64,000 nucleotides of DNA from Algoriphagus oliviformis (GTDB taxonomy: Bacteria; Bacteroidota; Bacteroidia; Cytophagales; Cyclobacteriaceae). Location of the stretch: assembly GCF_017254915.1 (NCBI RefSeq), contig NZ_JAFKCT010000003.1, positions 62,001 to 126,000 on the forward strand, given 5' to 3'. A program made the position numbers and the translations under genes. The first letter of the stretch is position 1. Each line of letters starts with the position of its first letter. Shown in pieces: positions 8,228 through 17,450 of this stretch. The notes below the pieces were generated by a model. That model was given only the letters and a program-made list of their open reading frames with translations, did not search any database and had not been told where the DNA came from.

Positions 8228-9355
8228 ATGAGAAAAAATGAAAAGACCGGCTTCTCCGTGCTCATCCCCGACGGAGGCGAAACCTACGCCCTCTCTGTAG
8301 CAAGGTGCCTGGCGGAAGAAAAGGACATCAATACGTTTGTGATGGCGGAAGACAAACAGGACTCGATCCGGTTTTCCCGACATATCGCAAAATTCATCCA
8401 CCACCCCCATGAGCAGCAAAAAGAAGCAAAGCTGGAGGCGATAGTGGACACGATAGAAAAAACCAAGGCCGACATCCTACTGCCAGTCGGCATCAAGTCC
8501 ATACGCCTGATATCGGAACACAAGGAAAGCCTCTCCAAGATCGTGGCCTGTCCGCCAACTCCAGACGTGCGCTCCTTTGACATCGCTGACGACAAGTGGC
8601 TGCTTTCCCAGTGGCTCAAAGAGCACCACATCCCCCATCCCGACACCCGGCTTTTTCGGCCGATGGACTCGCTGGAAGAACAGATAGCCAAGCTCACCTT
8701 TCCGGTGATCGTCAAGCCTAGAAATGGCTCGGGGGGAAACGGCATTCACATATTCAAAGAAGCCGGAGCATTTCGGGATTGGCATGCCGGTTTTGACCAT
8801 GTGGAAGACCAGATCATCCAGTCCTATATCACGGGATACGATATAGACTGCAGCATACTCTGTAGTGAGGGGAAAATCCTCGCCCACACCATCCAGAAGA
8901 GCATCAAATACTCGCCGGATTACCCCTGGCCCCACGGCTTGGAGTTTTTGTCCCAAAGCGAGATCTATGACATCGTCAGACAAGTCGCCGAAAGCTTTCG
9001 CTGGTCTGGCGTGGTCCATATCGACCTGCGGTATGACGAAGTGGAGAAAAGAGCAAAATTGATCGAGATGAACCCGAGGTTTTGGGCCAGTGTGACCGCA
9101 TCTGTCTTTGCAGGCGTCAACTTTCCCTACCTCGCCTGTCTCGCAGCCCTGCAAATGGAGCTACCAGAGGTTCGTCCCGAGAACAAAATCATTCTCCGAA
9201 CCGGGCCTGCCATCAAGATGAGCCTAAGCAACCTGTTCAAGGCCGGAAATGGCAGATCCTATGACAACACCTTCTTGGAGTTTATCCTAAAGGATCCTCT
9301 ACCAACCCTCATTGAGGAAACGCTCTACTACTATAGGAAGCTCAAAAACAGCTAG
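8228..9355 (+). CDS. ATP-grasp domain ligase-like protein
   Basis: A 375-residue cytoplasmic protein. An N-terminal Rossmann-like segment (VLIPDGGETYALSVARCL) is followed by an ATP-grasp core: FPVIVKPRNGSGGNGIHIF is the ATP-binding lysine and glycine loop, VVHIDLRYD and LIEMNPRFWAS hold the metal-binding Asp and Glu/Asn. This is the architecture of carbamoyl-phosphate-synthase-like and PylC-like ligases, which join a carboxylate to an amine through an acyl-phosphate. Substrate is unknown. It follows the membrane protein at 7506, which may supply or export a precursor or product (inference). Confidence 0.8.
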   Translation: MRKNEKTGFSVLIPDGGETYALSVARCLAEEKDINTFVMAEDKQDSIRFSRHIAKFIHHPHEQQKEAKLEAIVDTIEKTKADILLPVGIKSIRLISEHKESLSKIVACPPTPDVRSFDIADDKWLLSQWLKEHHIPHPDTRLFRPMDSLEEQIAKLTFPVIVKPRNGSGGNGIHIFKEAGAFRDWHAGFDHVEDQIIQSYITGYDIDCSILCSEGKILAHTIQKSIKYSPDYPWPHGLEFLSQSEIYDIVRQVAESFRWSGVVHIDLRYDEVEKRAKLIEMNPRFWASVTASVFAGVNFPYLACLAALQMELPEVRPENKIILRTGPAIKMSLSNLFKAGNGRSYDNTFLEFILKDPLPTLIEETLYYYRKLKNS

Positions 9356-9386
9356 GCCCTGAGCCAGCGTTTCTGCCAAGCAAGAC

Positions 9387-10046
9387 CTAAAGCCTCCTGA
9401 AGTAGGCGACAGATCCATAGTTGTCAGGCGTGAAAGGATTGTAGTAGTACCCCGTGATGCTGTTTTTTCCAAAGACAAAACCCAGCGCCACGCCGCGCTG
9501 CACCTCCACGTCGTTTTGGTAGACGCGGTTTCTGCCACCCACCAGACTGACGATCAGCCATCTCTTGACTGCAAAGCGAAGCTGTGACCAAGCGTAGAAA
9601 TAGGAGTCGCTCGAAGCTTCCGCATCAAACAGATACTCCATTTCGGTATAGAAGCCAAACCTTCCCAGCGAAACATCCACCTACAAACCTGGAGCTACTC
9701 CCTTAGTCCGACCAACTACCCCACCCAGCATGGGAGTGAATAGGTATCGAATTCGCTCCCCGCCGCGGAAATTGTATCCCACAAATGTTGAAAAAGTATG
9801 CAGGTCTTCATAGTTGTACCGGGGCTCTAGATGCCAACGCTTATAATTGATGTAGGCTACCGGCAAAGCAAAGTTCTGATCCGGCGTGAAGATCGCCAAA
9901 ATTACTGCGCTGACGTCCCAATATTGTTCCGGAACCGAATCTACCTGACCCCATGCCGACTGGGAAAAGAAGGAAAACTGCATCCAAAAAAACAGTGCCA
10001 AAGCCAGCCAGAGCTTGCATGAAAATCGCTTTGCCATACCTTTCAA
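9387..10046 (-). pseudogene. outer-membrane beta-barrel-type gene interrupted by an in-frame amber codon
   Basis: One continuous minus-strand frame runs from 10046 to 9387 and is broken only by TAG at 9681-9683. The first part (121 residues) has a signal peptide ending near SAWGQ and alternating strand-like sequence (YINYKRWHLEPRYNYED). The second part (97 residues) continues the same pattern (GRFGFYTEMEYLFD, YAWSQLRFAVKRWLIV). Together they make a plausible small outer-membrane barrel of about 219 residues. A single C to T change in CAG (Gln) would explain the stop. A true pseudogene, a recent mutation, a sequencing error or readthrough are all possible. A GTG right after the stop could in principle restart translation, but the product would lack a signal peptide. 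Confidence 0.7.
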
Positions 10047-10214
10047 AACAAGTCGATAAAAAAACGCTATGGATGCCTATCCCAACCTTTCCGCCCACAT
10101 TCTTAAATATAGCTGATGTTTGCCACAATTGGCGTATCCCCACTTTAGAGCGAGAAAAGCCGTTTCTTTGGCTCTATATTTAGGCCCTAGCAAAACGAAA
10201 TCCGCCAGCAAGCC

Positions 10215-11411
10215 ATGAGGCCAGTCCTTCCCGTCATCGTCGTATCGCAGTTTCTGTGCACCTCACTCTGGTTTGCAGGAAACGCAATCGCCGGAGACAT
10301 TGCCGAGCAAATGGCGCTGGGGACGGGCTTTCTGGCCCATCTCACCTCCGCTATCCAGTTTGGATTCATCGTAGGCACTTTGGTCTTTGCTGTTTTTGCC
10401 GTATCAGACCGCTTCTCTCCTTCCCGCGTGTTTTTCGCCAGCGCGATCCTGGCAGGCTTGTTCAATCTGGGGATCAGCCTGGCGGACATCATGCCGAGCC
10501 AAATCCTCGCTTTCCGCTTCCTGACAGGCTTCTTTCTCGCCGGCATCTATCCGGTGGGGATGAAGATCGCCTCCGACTACTACCAAAAGGGCCTCGGCAA
10601 GTCTTTGGGCTTCCTGGTGGGAGCCCTAGTGCTGGGCACTGCTTTCCCCCATCTCCTGAAAAGCATGGGGACGGGCCTCGACTGGCAATTCGTCGTCTAC
10701 ATCACTTCGGCTCTTGCCGCGGCCGGTGGCTTGGCCATCTTGCTGTTGGTGCCTGATGGCCCCTTTCGCAGGCCAGCGCAAAAGCTGAAGTTCACCGCCT
10801 TCCTGGACGGATTCCGCCAGCGGGAATTTAGGGCTGCTGCTTTCGGCTACTTCGGGCACATGTGGGAGCTTTACACCTTTTGGGCTTTCGTCCCGGTCAT
10901 ACTCGCCACCTTTCGACAGCGGCATCCCGCTGTGGCGCTGGACGTACCCCTGCTTTCCTTTGGCATCATCGGATTGGGCAGCTTGGCCTGTGCATTTGGA
11001 GGCCTACTATCCCAGCGCCTGGGAGCCAAGCCTGTAGCCACCGGGGCGCTCCTGCTTTCCTGTCTCTGTTGCCTGGCCTCTCCCCTGTTTGTCTTTTCTG
11101 ATTCGGCTCCTGTGTTGATCGTGTTTCTGTTCTTTTGGGGTTTGGTGGTGATCGCCGATTCACCGTTGTTTTCGACGCTCGTAGCGCAAAGCGCACCTGA
11201 AAAGTCGAGAGGCACCTCCCTTACCATAGTCAACTGTCTGGGCTTTGCCCTGACCATCCTCAGCCTCCAGTTCGTCAACTTTTTCTCCACCAAAGTCAGC
11301 TCCCAGTACCTCTACCTGCTGCTGGCCATTGGCCCAGCACTTGGTTTGGCAGCTTTGCTTGGAAAAAGAAAGTCCGCCCCTTTCACCTCCAAAGCCGATA
11401 CCCGCCGCTAA
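10215..11411 (+). CDS. major facilitator superfamily transporter
   Basis: A 398-residue inner-membrane protein with about twelve transmembrane helices in two halves. Features include FRFLTGFFLAGIYPVGMKIASDYYQ in the first half (the usual helix 4-5 region) and the matching WELYTFWAFVPVIL and GLGSLACAFGGLLSQRLG in the second half. Several helices contain Gly-rich packing faces. It resembles CynX/NarK-like uptake or efflux carriers, but no substrate can be named. The upstream gap of about 170 bp should carry its promoter. The downstream purH has its own promoter and start. Confidence 0.8.
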   Translation: MRPVLPVIVVSQFLCTSLWFAGNAIAGDIAEQMALGTGFLAHLTSAIQFGFIVGTLVFAVFAVSDRFSPSRVFFASAILAGLFNLGISLADIMPSQILAFRFLTGFFLAGIYPVGMKIASDYYQKGLGKSLGFLVGALVLGTAFPHLLKSMGTGLDWQFVVYITSALAAAGGLAILLLVPDGPFRRPAQKLKFTAFLDGFRQREFRAAAFGYFGHMWELYTFWAFVPVILATFRQRHPAVALDVPLLSFGIIGLGSLACAFGGLLSQRLGAKPVATGALLLSCLCCLASPLFVFSDSAPVLIVFLFFWGLVVIADSPLFSTLVAQSAPEKSRGTSLTIVNCLGFALTILSLQFVNFFSTKVSSQYLYLLLAIGPALGLAALLGKRKSAPFTSKADTRR

Positions 11412-11554
11412 ACTGCATTCGCCGAAGGTTTTTCTTCCTTGGAGAAAGCCAGACCTGGAAAATACGCTTTCCGAATTTCCTTTTCTTTTGACTGGGCAAA
11501 AGCCCGCTTCCCGAAATTCCCCAATCTCATTTCCCGCCTTCCCTGCTTTTTTCC

Positions 11555-11562
11555 TACCTTTG
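11555..11562 (+). promoter_or_regulatory. Bacteroidota-type -7 box of purH
   Basis: TACCTTTG matches the Bacteroidota -7 consensus TAnnTTTG exactly and lies 35 bp before the purH start codon. I see no clear -33 TTTG element at the expected distance, so the call is moderate. Confidence 0.45.
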
Positions 11563-11597
11563 CGCTTTCCCAAGAAAACATCCAAAACCATTTCGAA

Positions 11598-13124
11598 ATG
11601 GCCGTCAAAAAAATCGAATCCGCGCTCATCTCCGTCTACTACAAAGACAACCTCGAACCCATCATCGCCCTGCTGAAGCAGCACGGGGTAAAAATCTACT
11701 CCACCGGTGGTACCCAGAAGTTTATCGAAGAGCAAGGTGCCGAAGTCATCCCTGTCGAGGAGCTCACCTCCTACCCTTCCATCTTTGGTGGTCGCGTGAA
11801 GACCCTCCACCCAAAGATCTTCGGCGGCATTCTGCACCGTAGGGAGAATGAAGGTGACCTGGCTCAGGCAGCCGAATACGGCATTCCGGCCATCGACTTG
11901 GTGATCGTGGACCTGTATCCTTTTGAGGAAACAGTCGCTTCCGGCGCGTCCGAGGCGGACATCATCGAGAAAATCGACATCGGCGGCATCTCCCTGATCC
12001 GCGCCGCTGCCAAAAACTTCAAGGACGTGATCATCATCGCTTCCAAAGACCAATACACCGAACTGGAGGCAAAACTTGCCGCACAAGACGGTGGCACGAC
12101 CATCGAAGACCGCCGCTACTTTGCCGCGCAGGCCTTCCAAGTGTCCTCCAACTACGACACGCATATCTTCAACTACTTCAACCAGGCCGAAGCCATCCCT
12201 GCGCTGAAGGTCTCCGAAACCAAAGCCAAAGCCCTTCGCTACGGAGAAAACCCGCACCAAGCCGCCCACTTCTACGGCGACATGGAGGCACTTTTTGACC
12301 AGCTGAACGGCAAGGAACTCTCCTACAACAACCTGGTGGACGTGGACGCAGCGGTAAACCTGATCGCCGAGTTTGACGGTGAGACTGCTTTCGCCATCCT
12401 CAAGCACACCAACGCATGTGGCGTTGCTTTGGCACCAACTGTCCAGGAAGCCTACAAGAAGGCCTTCGAAGCCGACACCACTTCCGCGTTCGGCGGAGTC
12501 TTGGTGACCAACCAGACTGTGGACAAAGCTGCCGCCGAGGAGATGCACTCGCTTTTCTTCGAAGTGCTGATCGCTCCTGAATTCACTGAGGAGGCTTTGA
12601 CTATCTTGAAAGGCAAGAAAAACCGAATCCTGCTTCGTCAGAAAATGGCGCTGCCTGGCACCAAAATGATCAAAACCCTCCTGAACGGCGTGATCGAGCA
12701 GGACAAGGATTTGGCGACCGAAACCAAAGCTGACTTCAAAACCGTCACAAAAGTCGCCCCGACCGAGAAGGAACTGGATGCGCTGGTATTCGCTGCGAAA
12801 GTCTGCAAGCACACCAAGTCCAACACCATCATCCTGAGCAACGACACCCAGCTCTTTTCCTCAGGCGTAGGCCAGACTTCCCGAGTGGACGCACTGCGTC
12901 AGGCAATCATCAAGGCCAAGGAGTTTGGATTTGAGCTGAAAGGCGCCGTGATGGCGTCCGACGCCTTCTTCCCTTTCCCCGACTGCGTGGAGATCGCCCA
13001 CGAGGCAGGCATCACCGCGGTGGTGCAGCCAGGCGGCTCGATCAAAGACCAGGACAGTATTGACTTCTGCGACGCGCACGGCATGGCGATGGTGATGACG
13101 GGCGTGAGACATTTCAAGCACTGA
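11598..13124 (+). CDS. purH: bifunctional AICAR formyltransferase/IMP cyclohydrolase
   Basis: This 508-residue cytoplasmic enzyme performs the last two steps of IMP synthesis: formylation of AICAR with 10-formyl-THF, then ring closure. The N-terminal MGS-like cyclohydrolase domain begins ALISVYYKDNLEPIIALL and contains IYSTGGTQKFIEE. The formyltransferase domain carries LRYGENPHQAA and the catalytic KHTNACGVA region. The start at 11598 (MAVKKIESA) matches the usual family N-terminus; the frame is open upstream to 11439, but that extension is not family-like. A heptad array and a terminator follow. Confidence 0.97.
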   Translation: MAVKKIESALISVYYKDNLEPIIALLKQHGVKIYSTGGTQKFIEEQGAEVIPVEELTSYPSIFGGRVKTLHPKIFGGILHRRENEGDLAQAAEYGIPAIDLVIVDLYPFEETVASGASEADIIEKIDIGGISLIRAAAKNFKDVIIIASKDQYTELEAKLAAQDGGTTIEDRRYFAAQAFQVSSNYDTHIFNYFNQAEAIPALKVSETKAKALRYGENPHQAAHFYGDMEALFDQLNGKELSYNNLVDVDAAVNLIAEFDGETAFAILKHTNACGVALAPTVQEAYKKAFEADTTSAFGGVLVTNQTVDKAAAEEMHSLFFEVLIAPEFTEEALTILKGKKNRILLRQKMALPGTKMIKTLLNGVIEQDKDLATETKADFKTVTKVAPTEKELDALVFAAKVCKHTKSNTIILSNDTQLFSSGVGQTSRVDALRQAIIKAKEFGFELKGAVMASDAFFPFPDCVEIAHEAGITAVVQPGGSIKDQDSIDFCDAHGMAMVMTGVRHFKH

Positions 13125-13129
13125 TCTGA

Positions 13130-13192
13130 AGTAGCAAGTCGCGAGTATCTAGTATCAAGATTTAGAATCGAGAATCTAGCGACGAGAACCAA
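13130..13192. repeat. heptad array, AGTATCW/GAATCKA-type
   Basis: Nine in-register 7-bp units start 5 bp after the purH stop codon. Units drift from AGTAGCA and AGTATCT to GAATCGA and GAATCTA along the array. It lies between purH and its terminator, so it should be transcribed. Confidence 0.7.
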
Positions 13193-13193
13193 G

Positions 13194-13228
13194 AAAGCCC
13201 TTCGGAATAAATTTCTGAAGGGCTTTTC
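13194..13228 (+). terminator. intrinsic terminator of purH
   Basis: AGCCCTTC (13196-13203) pairs with GAAGGGCT (13217-13224), followed by TTT and a CG. Confidence 0.8.
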
Positions 13229-13280
13229 GTATATTGGTATTGAGGAGTCTTACTTTGAAACCCACTCACTCATCTAGCAG

Positions 13281-13499
13281 ATGGAAACCCTAAGAATCAA
13301 AGCCTACCCTAAAAACAAAAAACAAATCAAATCAATTGAAGATTTCTTGAGCAAAGAAGGAATCGAATTTGAATTGGTAGAAAAAGAAGAGTTTTTGGAG
13401 TTTTTGGGAGAAATAGGCTCCAGCCTAAGCCAGGTCAAACAAATCCAAGACGGCAACTCCAAGAAGCAAACGGCTAAAGATTTTTTAAATGAGCTATGA
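13281..13499 (+). CDS. antitoxin of a type II toxin-antitoxin pair
   Basis: A 72-residue charged protein (METLRIKAYPKNKKQIKSIEDFL). It begins with a short strand that could form a ribbon and continues with helices, ending TAKDFLNEL. It resembles the small DUF2683-like antitoxin partners common in Bacteroidota. It overlaps the toxin gene by 11 bp. Base composition is more AT-rich than purH upstream, compatible with acquisition by transfer. Confidence 0.7.
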   Translation: METLRIKAYPKNKKQIKSIEDFLSKEGIEFELVEKEEFLEFLGEIGSSLSQVKQIQDGNSKKQTAKDFLNEL

Positions 13500-13821
13500 G
13501 GTAATACTCACCGAAGATTTCAAGAAGTTTTTTAAAAGACTGAACAAGAAATACCCCTCGCTTAGGAACGACCTTCTTGAACTCATAGATGAGCTAGAAA
13601 AAGACTTCACTCTAGGAATCCCGCTTGGTGCCAACCTTTACAAAATCCGACTAGCGATAAAAAGCAAAAACAAAGGCAAATCCGGAGGCGGACGGGTAAT
13701 CTACTATTTTTTGACCGCGGTCAGTGAAATCTATTTAATTCACATTTTTGACAAGAGTGAGTTTGAAAACATTCCAAAAGAAAAAATCCTTGAATTAATG
13801 AGAACTGCTGGTTTGGAATAG
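13489..13821 (+). CDS. RelE/HigB-like toxin
   Basis: A 110-residue basic protein. The opening YEVILTEDFKKFFKRLNKKYPSLRNDLLELI and the central GANLYKIRLAIKSKNKGKSGGGRVIYY follow the pattern of RelE-superfamily toxins of the HigB/YafQ-like branch; the block of Lys, Arg and Gly would contact RNA. The C-terminal strand IYLIHIFDKSEFENI fits. Likely a ribosome-associated mRNA interferase; specificity unknown. Coupled to its antitoxin by an 11-bp overlap. Confidence 0.8.
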   Translation: MSYEVILTEDFKKFFKRLNKKYPSLRNDLLELIDELEKDFTLGIPLGANLYKIRLAIKSKNKGKSGGGRVIYYFLTAVSEIYLIHIFDKSEFENIPKEKILELMRTAGLE

Positions 13822-13838
13822 TCTGCGACATTGCTCTT

Positions 13839-15716
13839 TCACTCCACCGCCTTCACACTCACATTCCCCACATAGATCTTCTCGGCTGGCTTTCGATTGG
13901 TGAAGAAAAAGGAGCTGAGTTTGGTATCCGCAGGCAGCTCGTTGAATCCAGGGATAGGTTTCCCGTACTTGTCCAAGGGAATGATCTCCTTTCCGTCCAC
14001 GAAGCCTCGGACTTTGCCGTCTTTCCTGGTGATCTTGAGGTGAACCTTGTTTTTCACGTTACTGAAGTCGTTGCTGTATTGCAGGACATCGGCGTAGCGC
14101 AGCGCATTGTCCATGCCCTTGTAGGTCGCCTTGAGGCGAACGTAGCCAGTGGGATTGGTGGTAAACTTCGCGCTGCCAGCCAGCAGATCCAGCTCTACTG
14201 TTACAGGATTGGGTGAATTGACATAGTCACCCTGCGGACTGAGGACTTGGTCGTGGATGGTAAGCAGGAGAGAACCACCCGTATTTCCGGCAAAATTCTC
14301 CCCGGCCAGGTCAAACTCCATTTCGAAATTATCCGGCAAAGGTGCTTTTTGGGCCACTGGCATGATTTTATATTCCCCAAGATCCATCCACAGCTCACCG
14401 CCCCGATCTACGACGACGGATGTACGGCCGACATTGGCCTGAGTCCAGCCTTTGGGCTTTTCCCCCACCGTGCTTCCCGAGAAATCATCGAAAAAATAGT
14501 AGCCCGCCGGAGCCGCTTTCACCGTCTTGGACGCCACAGCATCAGACTTGACCTTGTTGGCATTTTGCGCCAGCGCTGCTGCATTTCTAGGCTGGTAGGC
14601 TACCGCCTTGACTTTCTCCGGGTCAAAAAAGTAACTGTACGCATAATCAAAATTAAACCGGGTGCTCATACTGCGGTGATTTTCGCGCAGATAAGGCATC
14701 TGATCCTGATTGGCGGGCCACCAAGCCACGACTACCCAAAGCGGCTGATCGCCTTTGCTTTTCTCCAACACCCCATCCTCGTAGGTGTAAACGCCATGTC
14801 GGGCATCATCCTCAGAGAAGACTTCATTTCCATTCTCCAGATCGTTGATCCCGATCCCTTCATACTTGAGATAAGCAGGCTGATCCAATCGCCCCTCGCT
14901 CTCCTTGCGTAGCTTATCCATGTTTCCCTTCCACTTAGGAAGCACGGTCGTTTCGAATCGGGTGATTTCTTCCTGCAGGCTTTCAGGGCGATGGCCATAG
15001 CTTGACTTGAGCTTGCTTTTCCGAACGTCTATTTCTGAAGAAATGGCAGCCTCTATCCGAGTCAGCACTTCTCCTCGGGTCAGCTGACGAATGGGGAGCC
15101 TGTTGCCCGGAGCCAAAAAAACCGCCACCAATGGCTGGCACATCTCCCCGGTACAGCCATAGTACTGGATCGGATACTTGCCGATTTGCGGGTCGCTTTG
15201 GAGGTCAAATTCCTTGATCAGCCGGTCTCCATAGCTCCAGTCTTTGAAGGTCTTGGCGGGGTCAGCAGACCGCCGGGTAAAGACAGGGCTGCTGGCCCTG
15301 CTCAGCAATTGGACGGGAATGGCATCGGGAAGATGGTTAGTAAAGACAAAAATTGCGGAAGAGGAAGCGGGGCCCTTGACCACCTTTTTTCCATCGCTTG
15401 ACCAAGTTGCCTTCCACATCACCGCGCTAGCTCCGATCCCATACGGTTCGACCGCGTCTTTTTTGTTTGGAAGCGCTCCCGCAAAAGACTCGTCTATCGC
15501 ACCGAGGGGAAGGTAGCTTTGCTTGATCCAGTCAAACACTACCGCTGGAAGCTTCTGCTGGGCTGGGGTAAAGGTGCGGGAATAGCTTTCGGGCTTCAGC
15601 GGAGCCATGCCCTTCCAGGCAAAGACGCTGTCCTCCAATGCCTGACTGCGTGACCGTTGGGAAAAAGCAGGAATGGCAAAAGCCGTGACCAAGAAAAGTA
15701 AGGTTTGCTTCTTCAT
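13839..15716 (-). CDS. large exported protein with C-terminal LamG/DUF1080-like domain, function unknown
   Basis: A 625-residue protein with a signal peptide ending near AFS (residue 19). The first 400 residues are not recognised and include a close cysteine pair in YGCTGEMCQP (roughly residues 187-193). From about residue 400 (YYFFDDFSGSTVGEKPKGW) to the end the sequence resembles a concanavalin-like jelly roll of the LamG or 3-keto-disaccharide hydrolase type: VHLKITRKDGKVRGFVDGKEI, then a final KIYVGNVSVKAVE strand. Such domains usually bind or cleave glycans. It stands alone, divergent from nudK across a 500-bp gap. Periplasmic carbohydrate binding is the best guess. Confidence 0.6.
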   Translation of the reverse strand: MKKQTLLFLVTAFAIPAFSQRSRSQALEDSVFAWKGMAPLKPESYSRTFTPAQQKLPAVVFDWIKQSYLPLGAIDESFAGALPNKKDAVEPYGIGASAVMWKATWSSDGKKVVKGPASSSAIFVFTNHLPDAIPVQLLSRASSPVFTRRSADPAKTFKDWSYGDRLIKEFDLQSDPQIGKYPIQYYGCTGEMCQPLVAVFLAPGNRLPIRQLTRGEVLTRIEAAISSEIDVRKSKLKSSYGHRPESLQEEITRFETTVLPKWKGNMDKLRKESEGRLDQPAYLKYEGIGINDLENGNEVFSEDDARHGVYTYEDGVLEKSKGDQPLWVVVAWWPANQDQMPYLRENHRSMSTRFNFDYAYSYFFDPEKVKAVAYQPRNAAALAQNANKVKSDAVASKTVKAAPAGYYFFDDFSGSTVGEKPKGWTQANVGRTSVVVDRGGELWMDLGEYKIMPVAQKAPLPDNFEMEFDLAGENFAGNTGGSLLLTIHDQVLSPQGDYVNSPNPVTVELDLLAGSAKFTTNPTGYVRLKATYKGMDNALRYADVLQYSNDFSNVKNKVHLKITRKDGKVRGFVDGKEIIPLDKYGKPIPGFNELPADTKLSSFFFTNRKPAEKIYVGNVSVKAVE

Positions 15717-16212
15717 GGAAAAATAAAATTAGCGTGATAAAAATAGGTAGCCGGTAAAAGGACTTCTAGAGCACTAAAAAATGTTTGGGGTGGAAAGGAG
15801 CTACAGCTACGTCTCCACCTCAAGTCCATTCACCGCCTATGCCAATCAAAAGTTAATACTGTATCCGGCTTTTTCATTTCCGTGGAGAATATTTTTTCCT
15901 TGATCATTTCCCCTTACTTGGACTGGCACCTACCCGAAGCACTACTTCATGCAAAATGACATGACTTGTCCCTCAAAACCAGGCGAATCCAAACTCAAGC
16001 AGCCCATCATCACCCGTCGGCCGACCTGATCAGCCGGGCCTATTTTCATAGCTTGATCGAGGTGAGGAAAGCCTGAGGATCGGAAAAAACACAACTCACT
16101 GTTTTCCTTGAGCTTTGAAGATTCGCAGCCACGCGCCAGAACCTGCCAAAGTCCCTCCCGTTAGTACCAGAGAATTTTGTAAACTCAATTTTTGAAAGCT
16201 ATCCCAAGCCAC
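15717..16212. other. divergent intergenic region
   Basis: No gene is supported. It separates the minus-strand exported protein from nudK and should carry both promoters. It contains a small GTCGGCCGAC palindrome near 16018. I see no recognisable RNA or strong terminator. Confidence 0.5.
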
Positions 16213-16791
16213 ATGATCCAAAACGTAAAAATCACTGACTCCCAGATCCTCTCGGACAACTGGTACATTCTCAAAAAGATCACCTACCAATACACCAAGC
16301 GCAACGGCGAAGTGATGAGCCAAACCCGCGAAGCCTACGACCGCGGCAATGGCGCCACCATCCTCCTCTACCATCCCGAGCAAAAGACCGTGATCCTCAC
16401 GCGTCAATTTCGCCTGCCCACCTACATCAACGGCAACGAATCCGGCATGCTGATCGAAGCCTGCGCTGGCCTGCTGGACAACGAAAACGCGGAAGACTGT
16501 ATCAAGCGGGAAACCGAAGAGGAAACCGGCTACAAGATCTCCAAAGTCCGGAAGATCTTCGAAGCTTATATGTCCCCCGGTTCGGTGACAGAGATCCTCC
16601 ACTTCTTCATCGCCGAGTACCGAAACGACATGAAGGTAAGCGAAGGTGGCGGAGCCGAGGACGAGGAGGAAAATATCGAAGTGCTGGAAGTCCCCATCGA
16701 CCAAGCGATGGCGATGGTCGAAAGCGGGGAGATCAAGGACGGAAAAACGATTTTATTGCTGCAATATGTGAAGCTGAAGGGGGTGGTTTAA
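16213..16791 (+). CDS. nudK: GDP-mannose pyrophosphatase (Nudix)
   Basis: A 192-residue Nudix hydrolase that cleaves GDP-mannose to mannose-1-phosphate and GMP. The sequence follows E. coli NudK closely as I remember it: KILSD-type start (ILSDNWYILKKITY), REAYDRGNGATILLY, RQFRLPTYINGNESG, IEACAGLLDN, and the Nudix core RETEEETGY (residues 99-107), then YMSPGSVTE and EDEEENIEVLE. The start at 16213 (MIQNVKITD) matches the E. coli start; a start at 16192 would add 7 residues. It may limit GDP-mannose pools or recycle sugar nucleotides. Neighbours give no added hint. Confidence 0.92.
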   Translation: MIQNVKITDSQILSDNWYILKKITYQYTKRNGEVMSQTREAYDRGNGATILLYHPEQKTVILTRQFRLPTYINGNESGMLIEACAGLLDNENAEDCIKRETEEETGYKISKVRKIFEAYMSPGSVTEILHFFIAEYRNDMKVSEGGGAEDEEENIEVLEVPIDQAMAMVESGEIKDGKTILLLQYVKLKGVV

Positions 16792-16912
16792 GGCGTATAG
16801 GACTGTCATCTGACTCATGATAGACTATTGCGAAAAGGTGTGGACAATCTTTTTTCCAAAAACCCGAAAATATCGCTTAGCTTAGCTCTAACATCTCATA
16901 AAAAACTCAGTT

Positions 16913-17389
16913 ATGGATAAACTTGGAGCAAACTTGGCTACTCTATCTAATGTATCAGCTACATTAGGCTCTATAATAAGCTTATTTAAAGGAGGAAAGT
17001 ATCTCTATGATAGACATATCAAAAAAGAAACCGATAAAGAAGAAAAAAGGAAAAAGTTATTAGTAAAATGTAAACCAAGATCTATAAACTTTGGATGGAA
17101 CAGCACCGAAACCACAGCTAATATATTTAATATCAACACAGTAAACCCAAAAAACTACAATGTAATAATTATCAAAGCCAAGCTATATGAAGTCAAAAAC
17201 GGCGAAATATTCGAGGAACAATCAATTACCCTCTCCAAAGAAATAATTATAGGGGGACACAATAATAGCACAGACTTCATCATTCAATTTCCGGAATCAA
17301 TTTGCAATAAGCATGACAAAAATTGGATTCTTCGCTTGATAGACTTTGAAGACAATTTTCACGATTCAAATATATTCAAGCTTATTTGA
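16913..17389 (+). CDS. AT-rich orphan protein of unknown function
   Basis: A 158-residue protein that I do not recognise. The N-terminus (LATLSNVSATLGSIISLFKGGKYLYDRHI) is an amphipathic or weakly hydrophobic helix, followed by a Lys/Glu-rich linker and a beta-rich domain (NYNVIIIKAKLYEV, SITLSKEIIIGG, DFIIQFPESI). The layout resembles a helix-tethered beta-sandwich. Its codons are strikingly A/T-ending compared with nudK directly upstream, which suggests recent acquisition. The hicAB module follows on the other strand 60 bp away. A role in a mobile or defence-type cargo is possible but not shown. Confidence 0.6.
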   Translation: MDKLGANLATLSNVSATLGSIISLFKGGKYLYDRHIKKETDKEEKRKKLLVKCKPRSINFGWNSTETTANIFNINTVNPKNYNVIIIKAKLYEVKNGEIFEEQSITLSKEIIIGGHNNSTDFIIQFPESICNKHDKNWILRLIDFEDNFHDSNIFKLI

Positions 17390-17450
17390 GTACTATTGGA
17401 ATTTGCAATTGAAGAAGTTCCATTTTTAGTAAAATTGATTCTCACGCTCG

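Noticed and set aside
11160..12812. 550-residue minus-strand open frame over purH
   Set aside because: It is a shadow of purH, caused by its codon bias. The purH frame is a full-length conserved enzyme.
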